Shown piece by piece: positions 1 to 8,940 of a DNA stretch of 64,000 bases (position 1 is its first letter; each line of letters opens with the position of its first letter). The stretch is from NCBI RefSeq assembly GCF_016019935.1, contig NZ_JAECMT010000004.1:186833-250832 (forward strand). The letters run 5' to 3'. The notes under the pieces were generated by a model that was not told the DNA's origin, did no database searches, and saw nothing but the letters and a program-made list of their open reading frames with translations. A program made the position numbers and the translations under genes. The stretch comes from Paenibacillus sp. GSMTC-2017. GTDB taxonomy: Bacteria > Bacillota > Bacilli > Paenibacillales > Paenibacillaceae.

Positions 1-591
1 TGCAAGCTTAGTAAATAGAGGTCCAGCAATAAGAACGGTTGGAATGGAAATAATGAAACCGTAAAGTAAAACTTCACCAATGTCCGCACCATATTCACCT
101 GAAATAACAGTAGGACCTGGATGAGGAGGCAAGAAACCATGAGTTACGGACAAAGCCGCAGCCATCGGAATACCAAGATAAAGGATAGAAATTTTAAGTT
201 CTCTTGAAATCGCGAATACGATTGGAATCAACAACACTAGTCCTACTTCGAAAAATAACGCAACACCGATAATGAATGAAGCAGCTACGACTGCCCATTG
301 AATATTTTTTTCGCCAAACTTATGAACGAGGGTCATCGCGATACGTTGAGCACCGCCAGAGTCAGCGATGAGCTTACCCAACATTGCTCCAAGACCAAAG
401 ACTAACGCTAAGTGACCAAGTGTTCCGCCTATTCCGGTTTCAATGGTTTTGACAATTTCGTTTACAGGCATTCCAAGTGCTAAAGCGACACCAATTGATA
501 CGATAATTAATGAAATAAAGGTGTTTAATTTGAATCCCATTATTAAAATTAATAATGCTAAAACCCCAATGGCTACAATAACTAATGGCAT
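1..591 (-). CDS. gntP: Gluconate permease GntP (partial, C-terminus off the left edge)
   Basis: The reverse strand from the ATG at 591 reads without a stop to the window edge: 197 residues of a strongly hydrophobic protein beginning MPLVIVAIGVLALLILI. Phrases typical of the GntP/gluconate:H+ symporter family are visible, such as GGTLGHLALVFGLGAMLGKL, the DSGGAQRIA stretch and FLPPHPGP. At least five membrane segments can be seen in this part; family members are about 450 residues, so roughly half the protein is missing. It lies directly downstream of gluconokinase in the same direction, matching the gntR-gntK-gntP order of Bacillus. It would import gluconate. Confidence is high because of both motifs and context. 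Confidence 0.93.
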   Translation of the reverse strand, partial: MPLVIVAIGVLALLILIMGFKLNTFISLIIVSIGVALALGMPVNEIVKTIETGIGGTLGHLALVFGLGAMLGKLIADSGGAQRIAMTLVHKFGEKNIQWAVVAASFIIGVALFFEVGLVLLIPIVFAISRELKISILYLGIPMAAALSVTHGFLPPHPGPTVISGEYGADIGEVLLYGFIISIPTVLIAGPLFTKLA

Positions 592-618
592 TGTCGTTTC
601 CCCCTGATGTTTATCTAG

Positions 619-2157
619 TTAGTTCTTGATTAAACTTCTTTGGTAATTAGCAATCTTTGTGTAGTCCTCTTCTAGTACTCTGGATAGACTAATGAAAATC
701 GCAAGCAGCTGCCTATATTCCTTTGTTGCTTCTTCATTTGGTGTATGTTTGACGGTAGTGCCCACCATTTCAGAAACGACTTCGAACGAATCGATTTTCC
801 CTGTCGCATACAGACCTAAAATACAAGCACCTAGGCAAGAGCTTTCGTAGCTTTCTGGAACAACAACTTCAGATGCGAATATGTCGGACATCATTTGCCG
901 CCACACATCAGATCTTGCGAAACCTCCAGTAGCTTGAATGCGAGTTACAGGTGAGTCCATACATTCGATTAATGCTAAAAAGACGGTGTATAGATTGTAT
1001 ATAACCCCTTCTAGCGCTGCACGAATCATATGTTCTTTCTTATGTGACATCGTCAAACCGAAGAATGAGCCGCGTACGTCCGGATTCCATAATGGAGCAC
1101 GTTCACCAGCAAGGTATGGATGGAATAACAATCCATCAGAACCTGGTCTGACACGTTCTGCAATCTTCGTTAATACCTCATAAGGATCAATTCCTAGTCT
1201 TTTTGCTGTTTCTACTTCCGAAGAAGCAAATTCATCACGAATCCAGCGAAGGACCATACCGCCATTGTTTACCGGTCCGCCAATTACCCAATGATTTTCT
1301 GTTAAGGCATAACAGAAAGTTCTGCCCTTATCATTTGTTTTTGGCTTGTCGATAATGGTACGAATGGCACCGCTTGTCCCGATAGTGACAGCAATTTCTC
1401 CTTTACGTATCGCATTGACACCCAAATTAGAAAGAACGCCATCGCTTGCGCCAATAACAAATGGTGTTTGCGGATCGATGCCAATCTGTTTAGCTAAGCT
1501 TGCATCACAACCTGTAAATATTTTGGTTGTTGGTACGAGCTGGGATAATTGGTCAGGTGTTACGCCAGCAATCGTTAAAGCTTCTTCATCCCAATCCAGT
1601 GTATGGAGATTCATCATACCCATAGCTGAAGCAAGGGAATGATCCACCACATATTGATCAAAGAACTTTTTGAAAATGTATTCTTTAATTCCAATATACT
1701 TTTTGGTCTTAGCTGCGATCTCTGGCAAATCATTCACAATCCATGTGATTTTACTTAATGGCGACATGGGGTGAATCGGTGTTCCCGTACGCTTATAGAC
1801 CTCATGACCATTTAATTCTTTTTTAATTTTATGTGCCCATGCTTCACTTCGGTTGTCTGCCCAAGTAATACAAGGTGTTAGTGGTTGATCATCTTCATCC
1901 ATTGCAATGACACTATGCATTGCACTGCTGAATGAAATAAACAACAACTTTTTCTGGGAATGATTTTTCATAATATTTGAAACGGCTTGCAAGGCTGCTT
2001 GGAAAATTTCTTCTGGGTCTTGCTCAGCTGTCGACATATCCGGTGTATAAAGCGGGTATCCAATATTTTCGTTTTGAATGACATCGCCTTTTTCACTAAA
2101 TAAAACGGCTTTTGTACTTGTTGTGCCGATATCTACAGCTAACATATAGTTAGTCAA
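619..2157 (-). CDS. gntK: Gluconokinase GntK (FGGY carbohydrate kinase)
   Basis: About 512 residues, the usual length for FGGY kinases. The N-terminal phosphate-binding motif DIGTTSTK lies about ten residues in, and the C-terminal actin-fold half carries GGFARSDVWRQMMSD and GERAPLWNP, typical of gluconate/xylulose kinases. It phosphorylates gluconate to 6-phosphogluconate. The open frame extends to 2169, but the AAAGGAG at about 2170-2176 abuts that codon; the TTG at 2157 lies 12 bases downstream of it and gives an N-terminus (MTNYMLAVDIGTTS) closely resembling Bacillus GntK, so I prefer it. The start overlaps the end of gntR by 8 bp, implying translational coupling, and gntP follows after 27 bp. 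Confidence 0.95.
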   Translation of the reverse strand: MTNYMLAVDIGTTSTKAVLFSEKGDVIQNENIGYPLYTPDMSTAEQDPEEIFQAALQAVSNIMKNHSQKKLLFISFSSAMHSVIAMDEDDQPLTPCITWADNRSEAWAHKIKKELNGHEVYKRTGTPIHPMSPLSKITWIVNDLPEIAAKTKKYIGIKEYIFKKFFDQYVVDHSLASAMGMMNLHTLDWDEEALTIAGVTPDQLSQLVPTTKIFTGCDASLAKQIGIDPQTPFVIGASDGVLSNLGVNAIRKGEIAVTIGTSGAIRTIIDKPKTNDKGRTFCYALTENHWVIGGPVNNGGMVLRWIRDEFASSEVETAKRLGIDPYEVLTKIAERVRPGSDGLLFHPYLAGERAPLWNPDVRGSFFGLTMSHKKEHMIRAALEGVIYNLYTVFLALIECMDSPVTRIQATGGFARSDVWRQMMSDIFASEVVVPESYESSCLGACILGLYATGKIDSFEVVSEMVGTTVKHTPNEEATKEYRQLLAIFISLSRVLEEDYTKIANYQRSLIKN

Positions 2158-2881
2158 TTTTTTGCCCAACTCCTTTTGAAAGCATTTGTTGTGATGTCCA
2201 CAGATCTTCTACCTTCCCCTGAACATCATCAAAGTTTTCATGTAATGACTGAATCATGAGGTCTCTATCTTTTGTTTTGATTGCTTCTATATAAAGTTCA
2301 TGATTTTTTATAATTCGGTTAAAGTCTTCTTGCTTTTCTTTTAAGCGCTTACGCATGGACAAAAGAATCATACTTTCCATAACAGGCTTCAAATTGTTCC
2401 AGATCATCACGATGTGTGAATGATTTACTGAACGAATAATCGTTTCATGGAACAAGACATCTTGGTATGAAAACTCATCAGCGTCACTATATTTGATCGA
2501 GACTTTCATCATTTCTAGTATTTTACTAAGTTCCTTTACTAATTCATGAATGTCCATCTTTACAATTCGTTCAAATACAAATGATTCTATGAGCAAGCGG
2601 ACATCATATATTTCTTCTATTTCTTTTTCTGATAAACCAACAACAACCGCACCCATTCTTTCTAAACGGATCATATTTTCAGTTGCCAGTATTTTTAACG
2701 CTTCACGAATCGGTGAGCGACTGACAGCAAAATCGGCAGCTAATTTATTTTCTGAAAGAATGGTTCCGCTTTCAATCTCGCCGGAAATAATGCGCATTCT
2801 TAATTCGCAAGCTACACGATCACCAGAAGAAGCTTTCGAAAGCCATTTGGTGGGATATAGAAACTCCCGTGATTGGGTCAT
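2150..2881 (-). CDS. gntR: GntR-family repressor of the gluconate operon
   Basis: 243 residues in the FadR/FCD subfamily of GntR regulators. The winged helix-turn-helix occupies roughly residues 25-90 and shows the hallmark DFAVSRSPIREALKIL; the rest is an all-helical FCD effector domain with the expected acidic and histidine residues (for example the YQDVLFHETIIRS stretch). It is the first gene of the gnt operon, preceded by AAGGTGA. In Bacillus the protein represses its own operon and is released by gluconate. Position, operator and downstream genes all agree with that role. Close homology to Bacillus GntR is inferred from context rather than alignment. Confidence 0.93.
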   Translation of the reverse strand: MTQSREFLYPTKWLSKASSGDRVACELRMRIISGEIESGTILSENKLAADFAVSRSPIREALKILATENMIRLERMGAVVVGLSEKEIEEIYDVRLLIESFVFERIVKMDIHELVKELSKILEMMKVSIKYSDADEFSYQDVLFHETIIRSVNHSHIVMIWNNLKPVMESMILLSMRKRLKEKQEDFNRIIKNHELYIEAIKTKDRDLMIQSLHENFDDVQGKVEDLWTSQQMLSKGVGQKID

Positions 2882-2907
2882 CTGTTCACCTTCTCAATCG
2901 AATTAGT

Positions 2908-2925
2908 ATACTTGTATACAAGTAT
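2908..2925. promoter_or_regulatory. GntR operator (perfect 18-bp palindrome)
   Basis: ATACTTGTATACAAGTAT is a perfect palindrome beginning within the gnt -10 region. As I recall it, this is the same sequence as the B. subtilis gnt operator. It lies 27 bp upstream of the gntR start, where bound repressor would block initiation. Confidence 0.93.
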
Positions 2926-2951
2926 TATAACTAATAATAAAAATATTGCAA
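2924..2951 (-). promoter_or_regulatory. Sigma-A promoter of the gntRKP operon
   Basis: Read on the minus strand, the -35 is TTGCAA (2946-2951), the spacer is 16 bp and the -10 is a perfect TATAAT (2924-2929). The GntR operator overlaps the -10 and start region, and a cre-like site overlaps the -35. Confidence 0.8.
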
Positions 2952-2960
2952 GCGCTTTAA
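2947..2960 (-). promoter_or_regulatory. Catabolite-responsive element (cre-like) at the gnt promoter
   Basis: On the minus strand the sequence TTAAAGCGCTTGCA matches the cre consensus TGWAARCGYTWNCW at 13 of 14 positions. It overlaps the -35 hexamer, a position suited to CcpA repression during growth on glucose. Assigned by consensus only. Confidence 0.7.
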
Positions 2961-3258
2961 TTTGGTTGCTGTTAAAGCCTAATATTTCAGATTATGCTCT
3001 AGCATTATTCGCTTGCTATCACAGGTAAATTACACGAAGTAAATGATTTATTAGCTATTTCAGGAGTCTTGATTATCAAGTGCTCCTTTTTACAGTCTAT
3101 TGTGATATGTATTCTGTGTAGATAGGTATAAGAGTATCCTATTAGAAATAAGGCGTTTCTTTTATCATTAACGTAGTCAAATAATGACATTCGTATAGTA
3201 TAATATAGTAATTGTGAACTAGGATTGTCATGCATCTTTAGGAGGGGTAACAGGTAGT
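2961..3258. other. Non-coding stretch between the divergent gnt operon and the AAA+ gene
   Basis: About 300 bases with no convincing gene. It holds an imperfect hairpin at 3062-3087 (AGGAG...CTTG paired with CAAG...CTCCT) followed by five T residues; no plus-strand gene precedes it, so its role is unclear. A TATAAT at 3199-3204 could be the -10 for the AAA+ gene, but no good -35 is spaced correctly. The AGGAGG at 3240-3245 is the likely ribosome binding site, with rather long spacing to the ATG at 3259. Confidence 0.5.
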
Positions 3259-6200
3259 ATGGGAATCAAACGGAAAAAGCTCGTGAATGTGCTAAAATTT
3301 CTTTTTCCTGAAACTCAGATGGTGAGTTTAGTTAGAGAAAAGGGGTTTTTCACTAAAAAGGAAACCCCTCCGGCTCCATCAGGAGCGGGGCAGTACTCGC
3401 AACCAATGCAGTATAGTGGAAATGTTGGTCATCCAAGTACAGGTCATGGTTATGCAAATGCAGGATATCCCGCACCACATGCAGCAAATCAGGGTCAGCA
3501 GCCACAACATTCTCAATCTAAGCAAATGCCAATGAATCCTTCTTCTGAGATATCTCAAGGAAAAACGGATAAAGCTGTAGCTCCAAAGCAGTTGGATCAG
3601 CTTTTTCAGGAAGTGGAGAAAAACGTTAATAGTAAAGTAATCGGGCAGCAATTATTCACTCAAGACTTGGTAGCTGGGTATAAACAGGGGTACATAAATA
3701 ACAATTTAAATAGAGTGAAGAATGTTATTTTGCTCGCCGGTGCAGCCGGGACGGGTAAAAAAACAGCTTTGGAAAAAATAGTGAGGGAGCTACATACGAA
3801 CGAGTTAACCACCAGTCCACGCATTTCGGATATCAATCTGAAACGTTATGAAGCTGATGAAATAACAGGAAACTTCATTAAAGATATGGCTGAAGCCTTT
3901 CAGCATCCAGCAGGTACAGTAATATTTAGAGGAATTAAGGAAGCTGACCCTACTATTATTAACTTGGTCGCACAGCTGGCTAAGGAAGACAGCTTCCGAA
4001 CCAAAGAAGGCGTTCGGATAAGCGCAGCGGGCTATTTCATCATTTTCTATATCGATGAGCCTGTAGAAAGAACGGGTCAGTATGGTCAGCTTCCCTCTGA
4101 GCTTACAAGGCATCTACCCGCAAATATCTTACAAACGATTCAAGCAACTGCTATTGCCTCTCCACTAGATCGGGTGACGATGCGGCGGATTGCTGAGATA
4201 TTATTAGGGGCAGCGGTAAATGATTTGTCACGGCAGTTGCAAATGACGATTACAATCCATCCTTCTACGTATGATGCTTTGGCCGATATAGCAGCCATGA
4301 ATAAAACGTTTGGAGAGGCAGTAAAGGACTGGATTGAAGGCGAACTTACGGTCGTATTGTCAGGTTTACGGGCACGGAATGAAATTGAGCGCAATGCTTA
4401 TGTTAATATCCAATATAAAAATGCCACTTTTGTTGTAGAGTCGAACACACTTGAAATTCCTATAAGAGCTGTATCGTTCGTTCAACAAGAGTCTATTGAA
4501 GATGTTTTGAAAGAATTAAACGCGCTAACTGGTCTAGAATCTGTGAAAAAGTTTGTGTATGAGCTTATGGAAACGGTTCAGATCAACAAGTTAAGAGCTA
4601 GAGAAGGTGATAGAGCTATTGCGATGTCGCTTCACATGGTATTCACAGGGAACCCCGGAACGGGAAAAACGACGGTTGCCCGCTTGATTGGTAGAATTCT
4701 AAAGTCGCTAGGGCTGCTTCCACAAGGCCAGTTAATTGAAGTGACCAGACAAGATCTAGTTGGCCAGTATGTAGGCTCTACCGCTCCGAAGACGATGGCT
4801 CGGGTTAATGAGGCACTCGGAGGTGTATTGTTCATCGACGAAGCATATACGCTCGCGCGTCATGATAATGATACATTCGGGATAGAAGCAATCGACACAG
4901 TAGTTAAAGCAATGGAAGACAATAGAAATAATTTGGTTGTAGTGCTGGCAGGGTACACGCAAGAGATGGAGACGTTTCTACGTTCTAACCCTGGTCTGCG
5001 TTCAAGGTTCCCATTCATTGTAGAATTCCCAGATTACAAGGCAGAAGATATGCTTGAAATCATGACACAAATGGTGGGCAGAAATGGTTTTAGGATTGAG
5101 CCTAGCATTAATGAAGGTTTAGTAGAATTGTTTGATCAAAAGCAAATTCCGGGCCGCAATGACAGTGGTAATGGGCGACTCGTTCGTAACTTATTTGAAG
5201 AGGCTGTTCGTAAGCAAGCAACTCGTATTGGTGGGATGTTGGCGGACAAAATAACAGATACGGACTTGCAATTATTGATCGAGGCTGACTTTGGAATTGG
5301 AGAAAAGGAAGCCTTTAATATCGAAAATGAGCTTGCTGGAATCGTTGGCTTGGATTCCGTCAAAATGTTCGTCCGAACGCTAGAGAAGCAACTTATCGTG
5401 GATCGGATGCGGAAAGAAGCAGGCGTTTTAGTAAATACGGGACAAACGCTCAATATGATTTTCTCAGGTAACCCTGGAACTGGAAAAACAACAATGGCTC
5501 GTTTACTTGCAGGTATGCTTCGGTCAATGGGGTATTTGAAAAAAGGACAATTAATTGAGGTAGACCGCTCTGATCTAGTCGGTCAATATGTCGGTCAGAC
5601 TGCTAATAAAACGAAGCTTGTTGTTGAATCAGCTCTTGGTGGGGTGCTGTTCATCGATGAAGCCTATGCGCTGGCGCAAGATGGTGTGCAAGGCGGGGGC
5701 TTCGGCAAGGAAGCAATTGATACGTTGGTTCGATTAATTGAGCTCCATAAAGACAATTTAGTTGTTATTTTGGCTGGTTATACCGAAGATATGCAGCGGT
5801 TTGTCCAAATCAACCCGGGGTTGTCCTCACGTTTCCCACTACATATAGAGTTTCCTGATTATACGGCAGAGGAAATGCAACAGATTGCCTCAATTATGAT
5901 TAAGGCACGTGGTTTTGTTCTGGCTCCTTTCGAAGCGGGATTGCTTACTTCATATTTCAATGAGAAGCAGATTCCAGGTAAAAAGGACGGCGGAAACGGT
6001 CGTCTTGTTCGCAACATGTTAGAGAATGCTATACGCAAGCAAGCTGAACGTCTTACAGAACACTCAGATGTTCCGAAAGATAAATTGAATGAGCTTTCAG
6101 CAATAGACTTCGGACTAGTGGATAAAGCAGGTTTATCCGATCAACCGGGTAATGCGTTAGGAGCACTAGATGCCGTTGTTGGTCTGCCGTCTGTGAAAGA

Positions 6201-6936
6201 TTTTGTGAGAAGTTTATCAGCACAAATTGAGGTAGCTAAGCGTCGTTCAGAAATGGGTCTGCCTAAAGCCTCTGCCCAAGCTCTCCATATGGTGTTCAAA
6301 GGAAATCCGGGAACGGGTAAAACGACGATTGCGCGAATTTTGGCTAAGAGACTTAAGGAGCTTGGTGTAGTCAGAGCAGAAACACTAGTAGAAACGGATC
6401 GTTCAGGCTTGGTTGCTGGATATGTCGGACAAACTGCGCTTAAAACAAAGGAAGTCATTGAGCGAGCGCTAGGCGGGATATTATTTGTTGATGAAGCTTA
6501 CGCATTAGCGGAGGGAGATCAATTCGGTCAGGAAGCAATTGATACACTCGTCAAAGCGATGGATGATTACAGAGATAGGCTCATCGTTATACTTGCAGGT
6601 TATGACAAAGATATGGATCATTTCTTAAGCAGTAATGCAGGACTTAGATCTAGATTTCCTAATATTATTACTTTCTCTGATTACACAGCGGAGGAAATGT
6701 TGCAAATTGCGCATTTGATCGTTAAGGGGCAAGGATATGCGTTAGCTAATGAAGCTGAAGCAACGCTTCTCGCTATTCTTAAGACTTATGAGGGAGATAT
6801 TACAGCAGGAAACGGTCGACTAGTCCGAAACTTGGTGGAAAAAGCGATAAGAATTCATGCTATGCGTATAAGTGCAAATACAAATGCTACGGCCGAGGAA
6901 TTATCGACACTCGTATCGGGAGATTTTGAAGGATAG
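3259..6936 (+). CDS. Large AAA+ ATPase with three CbbX/SpoVK-type modules
   Basis: 1225 residues. Residues ~30-110 form a Pro/Gln/Gly/His-rich low-complexity linker. A ClpB-like N-terminal AAA region follows with a variant Walker A, GAAGTGKKT near residue 160. Three near-identical CbbX/SpoVK/EccA-type modules come next, with Walker A GNPGTGKTT near residues 464, 737 and 1015, Walker B-type LFIDEAY/LFVDEAY near 524, 796 and 1075, and a repeated GNGRLVRN (sensor 2 region) at each end. Each module also has the LVGQYVG/LVAGYVG pore-like segment. Family members act as hexameric remodelling motors (CbbX on Rubisco, EccA in type VII secretion); the substrate here is unknown. Two membrane-protein genes follow at short spacing and are likely co-transcribed. 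Triplication on one chain is notable. Confidence 0.88.
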   Translation: MGIKRKKLVNVLKFLFPETQMVSLVREKGFFTKKETPPAPSGAGQYSQPMQYSGNVGHPSTGHGYANAGYPAPHAANQGQQPQHSQSKQMPMNPSSEISQGKTDKAVAPKQLDQLFQEVEKNVNSKVIGQQLFTQDLVAGYKQGYINNNLNRVKNVILLAGAAGTGKKTALEKIVRELHTNELTTSPRISDINLKRYEADEITGNFIKDMAEAFQHPAGTVIFRGIKEADPTIINLVAQLAKEDSFRTKEGVRISAAGYFIIFYIDEPVERTGQYGQLPSELTRHLPANILQTIQATAIASPLDRVTMRRIAEILLGAAVNDLSRQLQMTITIHPSTYDALADIAAMNKTFGEAVKDWIEGELTVVLSGLRARNEIERNAYVNIQYKNATFVVESNTLEIPIRAVSFVQQESIEDVLKELNALTGLESVKKFVYELMETVQINKLRAREGDRAIAMSLHMVFTGNPGTGKTTVARLIGRILKSLGLLPQGQLIEVTRQDLVGQYVGSTAPKTMARVNEALGGVLFIDEAYTLARHDNDTFGIEAIDTVVKAMEDNRNNLVVVLAGYTQEMETFLRSNPGLRSRFPFIVEFPDYKAEDMLEIMTQMVGRNGFRIEPSINEGLVELFDQKQIPGRNDSGNGRLVRNLFEEAVRKQATRIGGMLADKITDTDLQLLIEADFGIGEKEAFNIENELAGIVGLDSVKMFVRTLEKQLIVDRMRKEAGVLVNTGQTLNMIFSGNPGTGKTTMARLLAGMLRSMGYLKKGQLIEVDRSDLVGQYVGQTANKTKLVVESALGGVLFIDEAYALAQDGVQGGGFGKEAIDTLVRLIELHKDNLVVILAGYTEDMQRFVQINPGLSSRFPLHIEFPDYTAEEMQQIASIMIKARGFVLAPFEAGLLTSYFNEKQIPGKKDGGNGRLVRNMLENAIRKQAERLTEHSDVPKDKLNELSAIDFGLVDKAGLSDQPGNALGALDAVVGLPSVKDFVRSLSAQIEVAKRRSEMGLPKASAQALHMVFKGNPGTGKTTIARILAKRLKELGVVRAETLVETDRSGLVAGYVGQTALKTKEVIERALGGILFVDEAYALAEGDQFGQEAIDTLVKAMDDYRDRLIVILAGYDKDMDHFLSSNAGLRSRFPNIITFSDYTAEEMLQIAHLIVKGQGYALANEAEATLLAILKTYEGDITAGNGRLVRNLVEKAIRIHAMRISANTNATAEELSTLVSGDFEG

Positions 6937-6950
6937 ACGGAGGTGATGAT

Positions 6951-7391
6951 ATGAATGTAATTAAGTGGTTTTTTGCAATAATCTTCTTTCATACTGTAAT
7001 GATACCATTTGTTATTGTGCTTACATTATTGTTGCCTATAATAACATTTTTTGAACTACGGGATGCTCTACAATACGAAATTCCAGCGCAAACCAACAGC
7101 ATTTTCGTATTTTGTTATGTTAGTCTTTATGTTTATTTAGCGATGAGGTTCAAATTTTTGGGTATTCCTTATCGTAAGGTTACGATCCTGTTGCCACTGC
7201 TTCAATTCTGTTTATTTACCTACGTAGCAATTTCTGCAGGATTTATTTTTATTAATAAATGGGCTGATGAGGGGGCGTATTCTAAAGGAGAGGCTATTGC
7301 ATATGCAATTATCGCCTTTATTGTCATTCGTTTACTAATGTCTTTGTTGTATTGGAAGTATCCTCTTGTTCAGCGGAAAGCAAATGAATAG
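6951..7391 (+). CDS. Small integral membrane protein, unknown function
   Basis: 146 residues with four predicted membrane helices, roughly residues 5-33, 50-66, 75-100 and 112-132, and very little exposed sequence. I do not recognise a family. The ribosome binding site GGAGGTGAT is excellent, and the start is only 14 bases after the stop of the AAA+ gene, so the two are almost certainly one operon with the following gene. It may anchor or form part of a membrane complex handled by the ATPase; that is inference from context only. Confidence 0.72.
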   Translation: MNVIKWFFAIIFFHTVMIPFVIVLTLLLPIITFFELRDALQYEIPAQTNSIFVFCYVSLYVYLAMRFKFLGIPYRKVTILLPLLQFCLFTYVAISAGFIFINKWADEGAYSKGEAIAYAIIAFIVIRLLMSLLYWKYPLVQRKANE

Positions 7392-7417
7392 AATACGATT
7401 TCTCAAGGAGAATAAAA

Positions 7418-8050
7418 GTGGATAACGAACACAAGAATATGAATCAGCCGAAATCAAACCAGCAAAGTGAATATTCGACAAATCATAATGTAAATGTTGG
7501 CGATCATTTAAGGCAGCAGATGGGAGCTGTAGGCCACCAATCACCCCCTAAGGTGAAAACAAAGAACAAGCAACGATTATGGGTTGGACTATCTGGACTT
7601 ATTGTATTTATAGTTGTCTTGTATATGAGCGGATCTTCAACAGCTACTCTAAAGGATGTTCAAGCTAATGGAATAGGCAAAGGAATGGCTGCTGGCACAA
7701 CATTAACAACAACAGATGAAACAGCGGATTTAGAGCCGAGAGATTACGAAATTGCGATGAAAAAGGATACGACCACTAGCCGCATGTTGATATGGGATTT
7801 TGCCGCGGAAGATGGCGATTTTGTAACAGTGAAGGTGGATGGGGTTGTACTTGCAACAAATATAGGCATACTGCATAAACCTATGGCATTTAATATCCCT
7901 GTTCCAAGTAAAGTTGAAATTATAGGTGTTAAAGATGGAGGCGGCGGTATTACATACGGGGTCAAATTTCCTGGGGCAGCTCAAAACAGCGTTTATTTCA
8001 ACGCAACTCCGGTAGGTTCTGCTAATGTGTATACGGTAACTGGTCAATAA
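7418..8050 (+). CDS. Single-pass membrane protein with Asn/Gln-rich cytoplasmic tail, unknown function
   Basis: 210 residues from a GTG start preceded by AAGGAG at ideal distance. Residues 1-50 are hydrophilic, rich in Asn, Gln and Ser; one transmembrane helix covers about residues 54-71 (LWVGLSGLIVFIVVLYMSG); the remaining ~140 residues would lie outside the cell and look like a beta-rich domain (DGDFVTVKVDGVVLATNIG). The family is not recognised. It closes a probable three-gene operon with the triple AAA+ ATPase and the preceding membrane protein. Confidence 0.75.
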   Translation: MDNEHKNMNQPKSNQQSEYSTNHNVNVGDHLRQQMGAVGHQSPPKVKTKNKQRLWVGLSGLIVFIVVLYMSGSSTATLKDVQANGIGKGMAAGTTLTTTDETADLEPRDYEIAMKKDTTTSRMLIWDFAAEDGDFVTVKVDGVVLATNIGILHKPMAFNIPVPSKVEIIGVKDGGGGITYGVKFPGAAQNSVYFNATPVGSANVYTVTGQ

Positions 8051-8167
8051 TTGTTAATGATGAATAGTAGCGTGCCCCTTGGGATTTATTGCTCTACAAT
8101 GCACAGGGGGCGAGCTGTTCATTCCAGATGATCCAGTTTACATTAGACTGCATGAATAGTTAGCTTT

Positions 8168-8908
8168 CTAATAAATAGGTTTATTTTCATTCCAATAATA
8201 CTCATCAGGAAGATAACGTGGACCAAATACGTTTGTTCCCACTCTAATGAGGGTTGCTCCTTCTTCGATAGCGACTTTAAAATCCCCTGACATTCCCATT
8301 GAGAGGATGCCCATTTCTACACGAGGCAACTTCATTTCAATTATTTGTGCCTGTACTTGTCGTAATAGTCGGAAGCAACCTCTAGTTTCGTCATTTGTAG
8401 CATGTAATTTGCCGATCGTCATTAATCCCTTTATGGTTAACGTTTCAAATTGTGATAATTGACGAACCAACTCTAAGGCTTCCTCCGGTGGAACACCAAA
8501 TTTGCTCTCTTCGTAGGAAGTGTTGACTTGTACCAATATGTCCATCGTTTTATTTTCTTTGAGGAGTTGATTGTGCAACGCCTGCCCTAGCTTTAAGCGA
8601 TCAACCGAATGGATCAGCGTCACATGATGAATAACATCTTTTACTTTATTCGTCTGCAAATGACCGATGAAATGCCATTCGACTTGTTTGTACTGCTCCA
8701 TGAGTGGGAGTTTGCCGCAAAGTTCTTGGGCTTTATTTTCGCCAAATAAGGTTGCGCCCTCTTGAATGGCTACTTGCAGCTTCTCAAGGGGAACTGTTTT
8801 TGTTGCGAGAAGCAACGTAACGTCATCTATATTTCTTCCTGAAATTTGGCATGCTAGTAGCATCTCTTGTCTAATCGCTTCGAGATTTGTTTTAACGATA
8901 TGCGTCAT
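8168..8908 (-). CDS. Pyridoxal-phosphate homeostasis protein, YggS/PLPBP family
   Basis: 246 residues, the usual size. It shows the family's PLP lysine in LLLATKTVP (Lys37), the VNTSYEESKFGV segment, and the C-terminal signature LSMGMSGDFKVAIEEGATLIRVGT before the phosphate-binding GTNVFG. These single-domain TIM-barrel proteins bind PLP without a known reaction and buffer vitamin B6 and amino-acid pools. The frame is open to 8932, but AGAGGG lies 7 bases before the ATG at 8908, giving MTHIVKTNLEAIRQ, so that start is preferred. Usually ylmE/yggS sits in a cell-division cluster; here it follows an amidotransferase gene by 32 bp, so this may be a second, stand-alone copy. Confidence 0.92.
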   Translation of the reverse strand: MTHIVKTNLEAIRQEMLLACQISGRNIDDVTLLLATKTVPLEKLQVAIQEGATLFGENKAQELCGKLPLMEQYKQVEWHFIGHLQTNKVKDVIHHVTLIHSVDRLKLGQALHNQLLKENKTMDILVQVNTSYEESKFGVPPEEALELVRQLSQFETLTIKGLMTIGKLHATNDETRGCFRLLRQVQAQIIEMKLPRVEMGILSMGMSGDFKVAIEEGATLIRVGTNVFGPRYLPDEYYWNENKPIY

Positions 8909-8940
8909 ATGATACCCTCTTTCTTTATACAAACTACGGT

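Noticed and set aside
3062..3091. Imperfect hairpin with T run as a terminator
   Set aside because: No plus-strand gene precedes it in the window region, and the stem is broken; kept only as a note.
3005..3235. 76-residue reverse frame upstream of the AAA+ gene
   Set aside because: No ribosome binding site or recognisable protein features; it spans the likely promoter of the AAA+ gene.
3259..8050. Type VII secretion locus because of the EccA-like ATPase
   Set aside because: No WXG100, EssC/FtsK-like or other T7SS component is present nearby.
8051..8167. GC-rich inverted repeat as terminator of the gene at 7418-8050
   Set aside because: Only about six base pairs around a 20-base loop and no T run.
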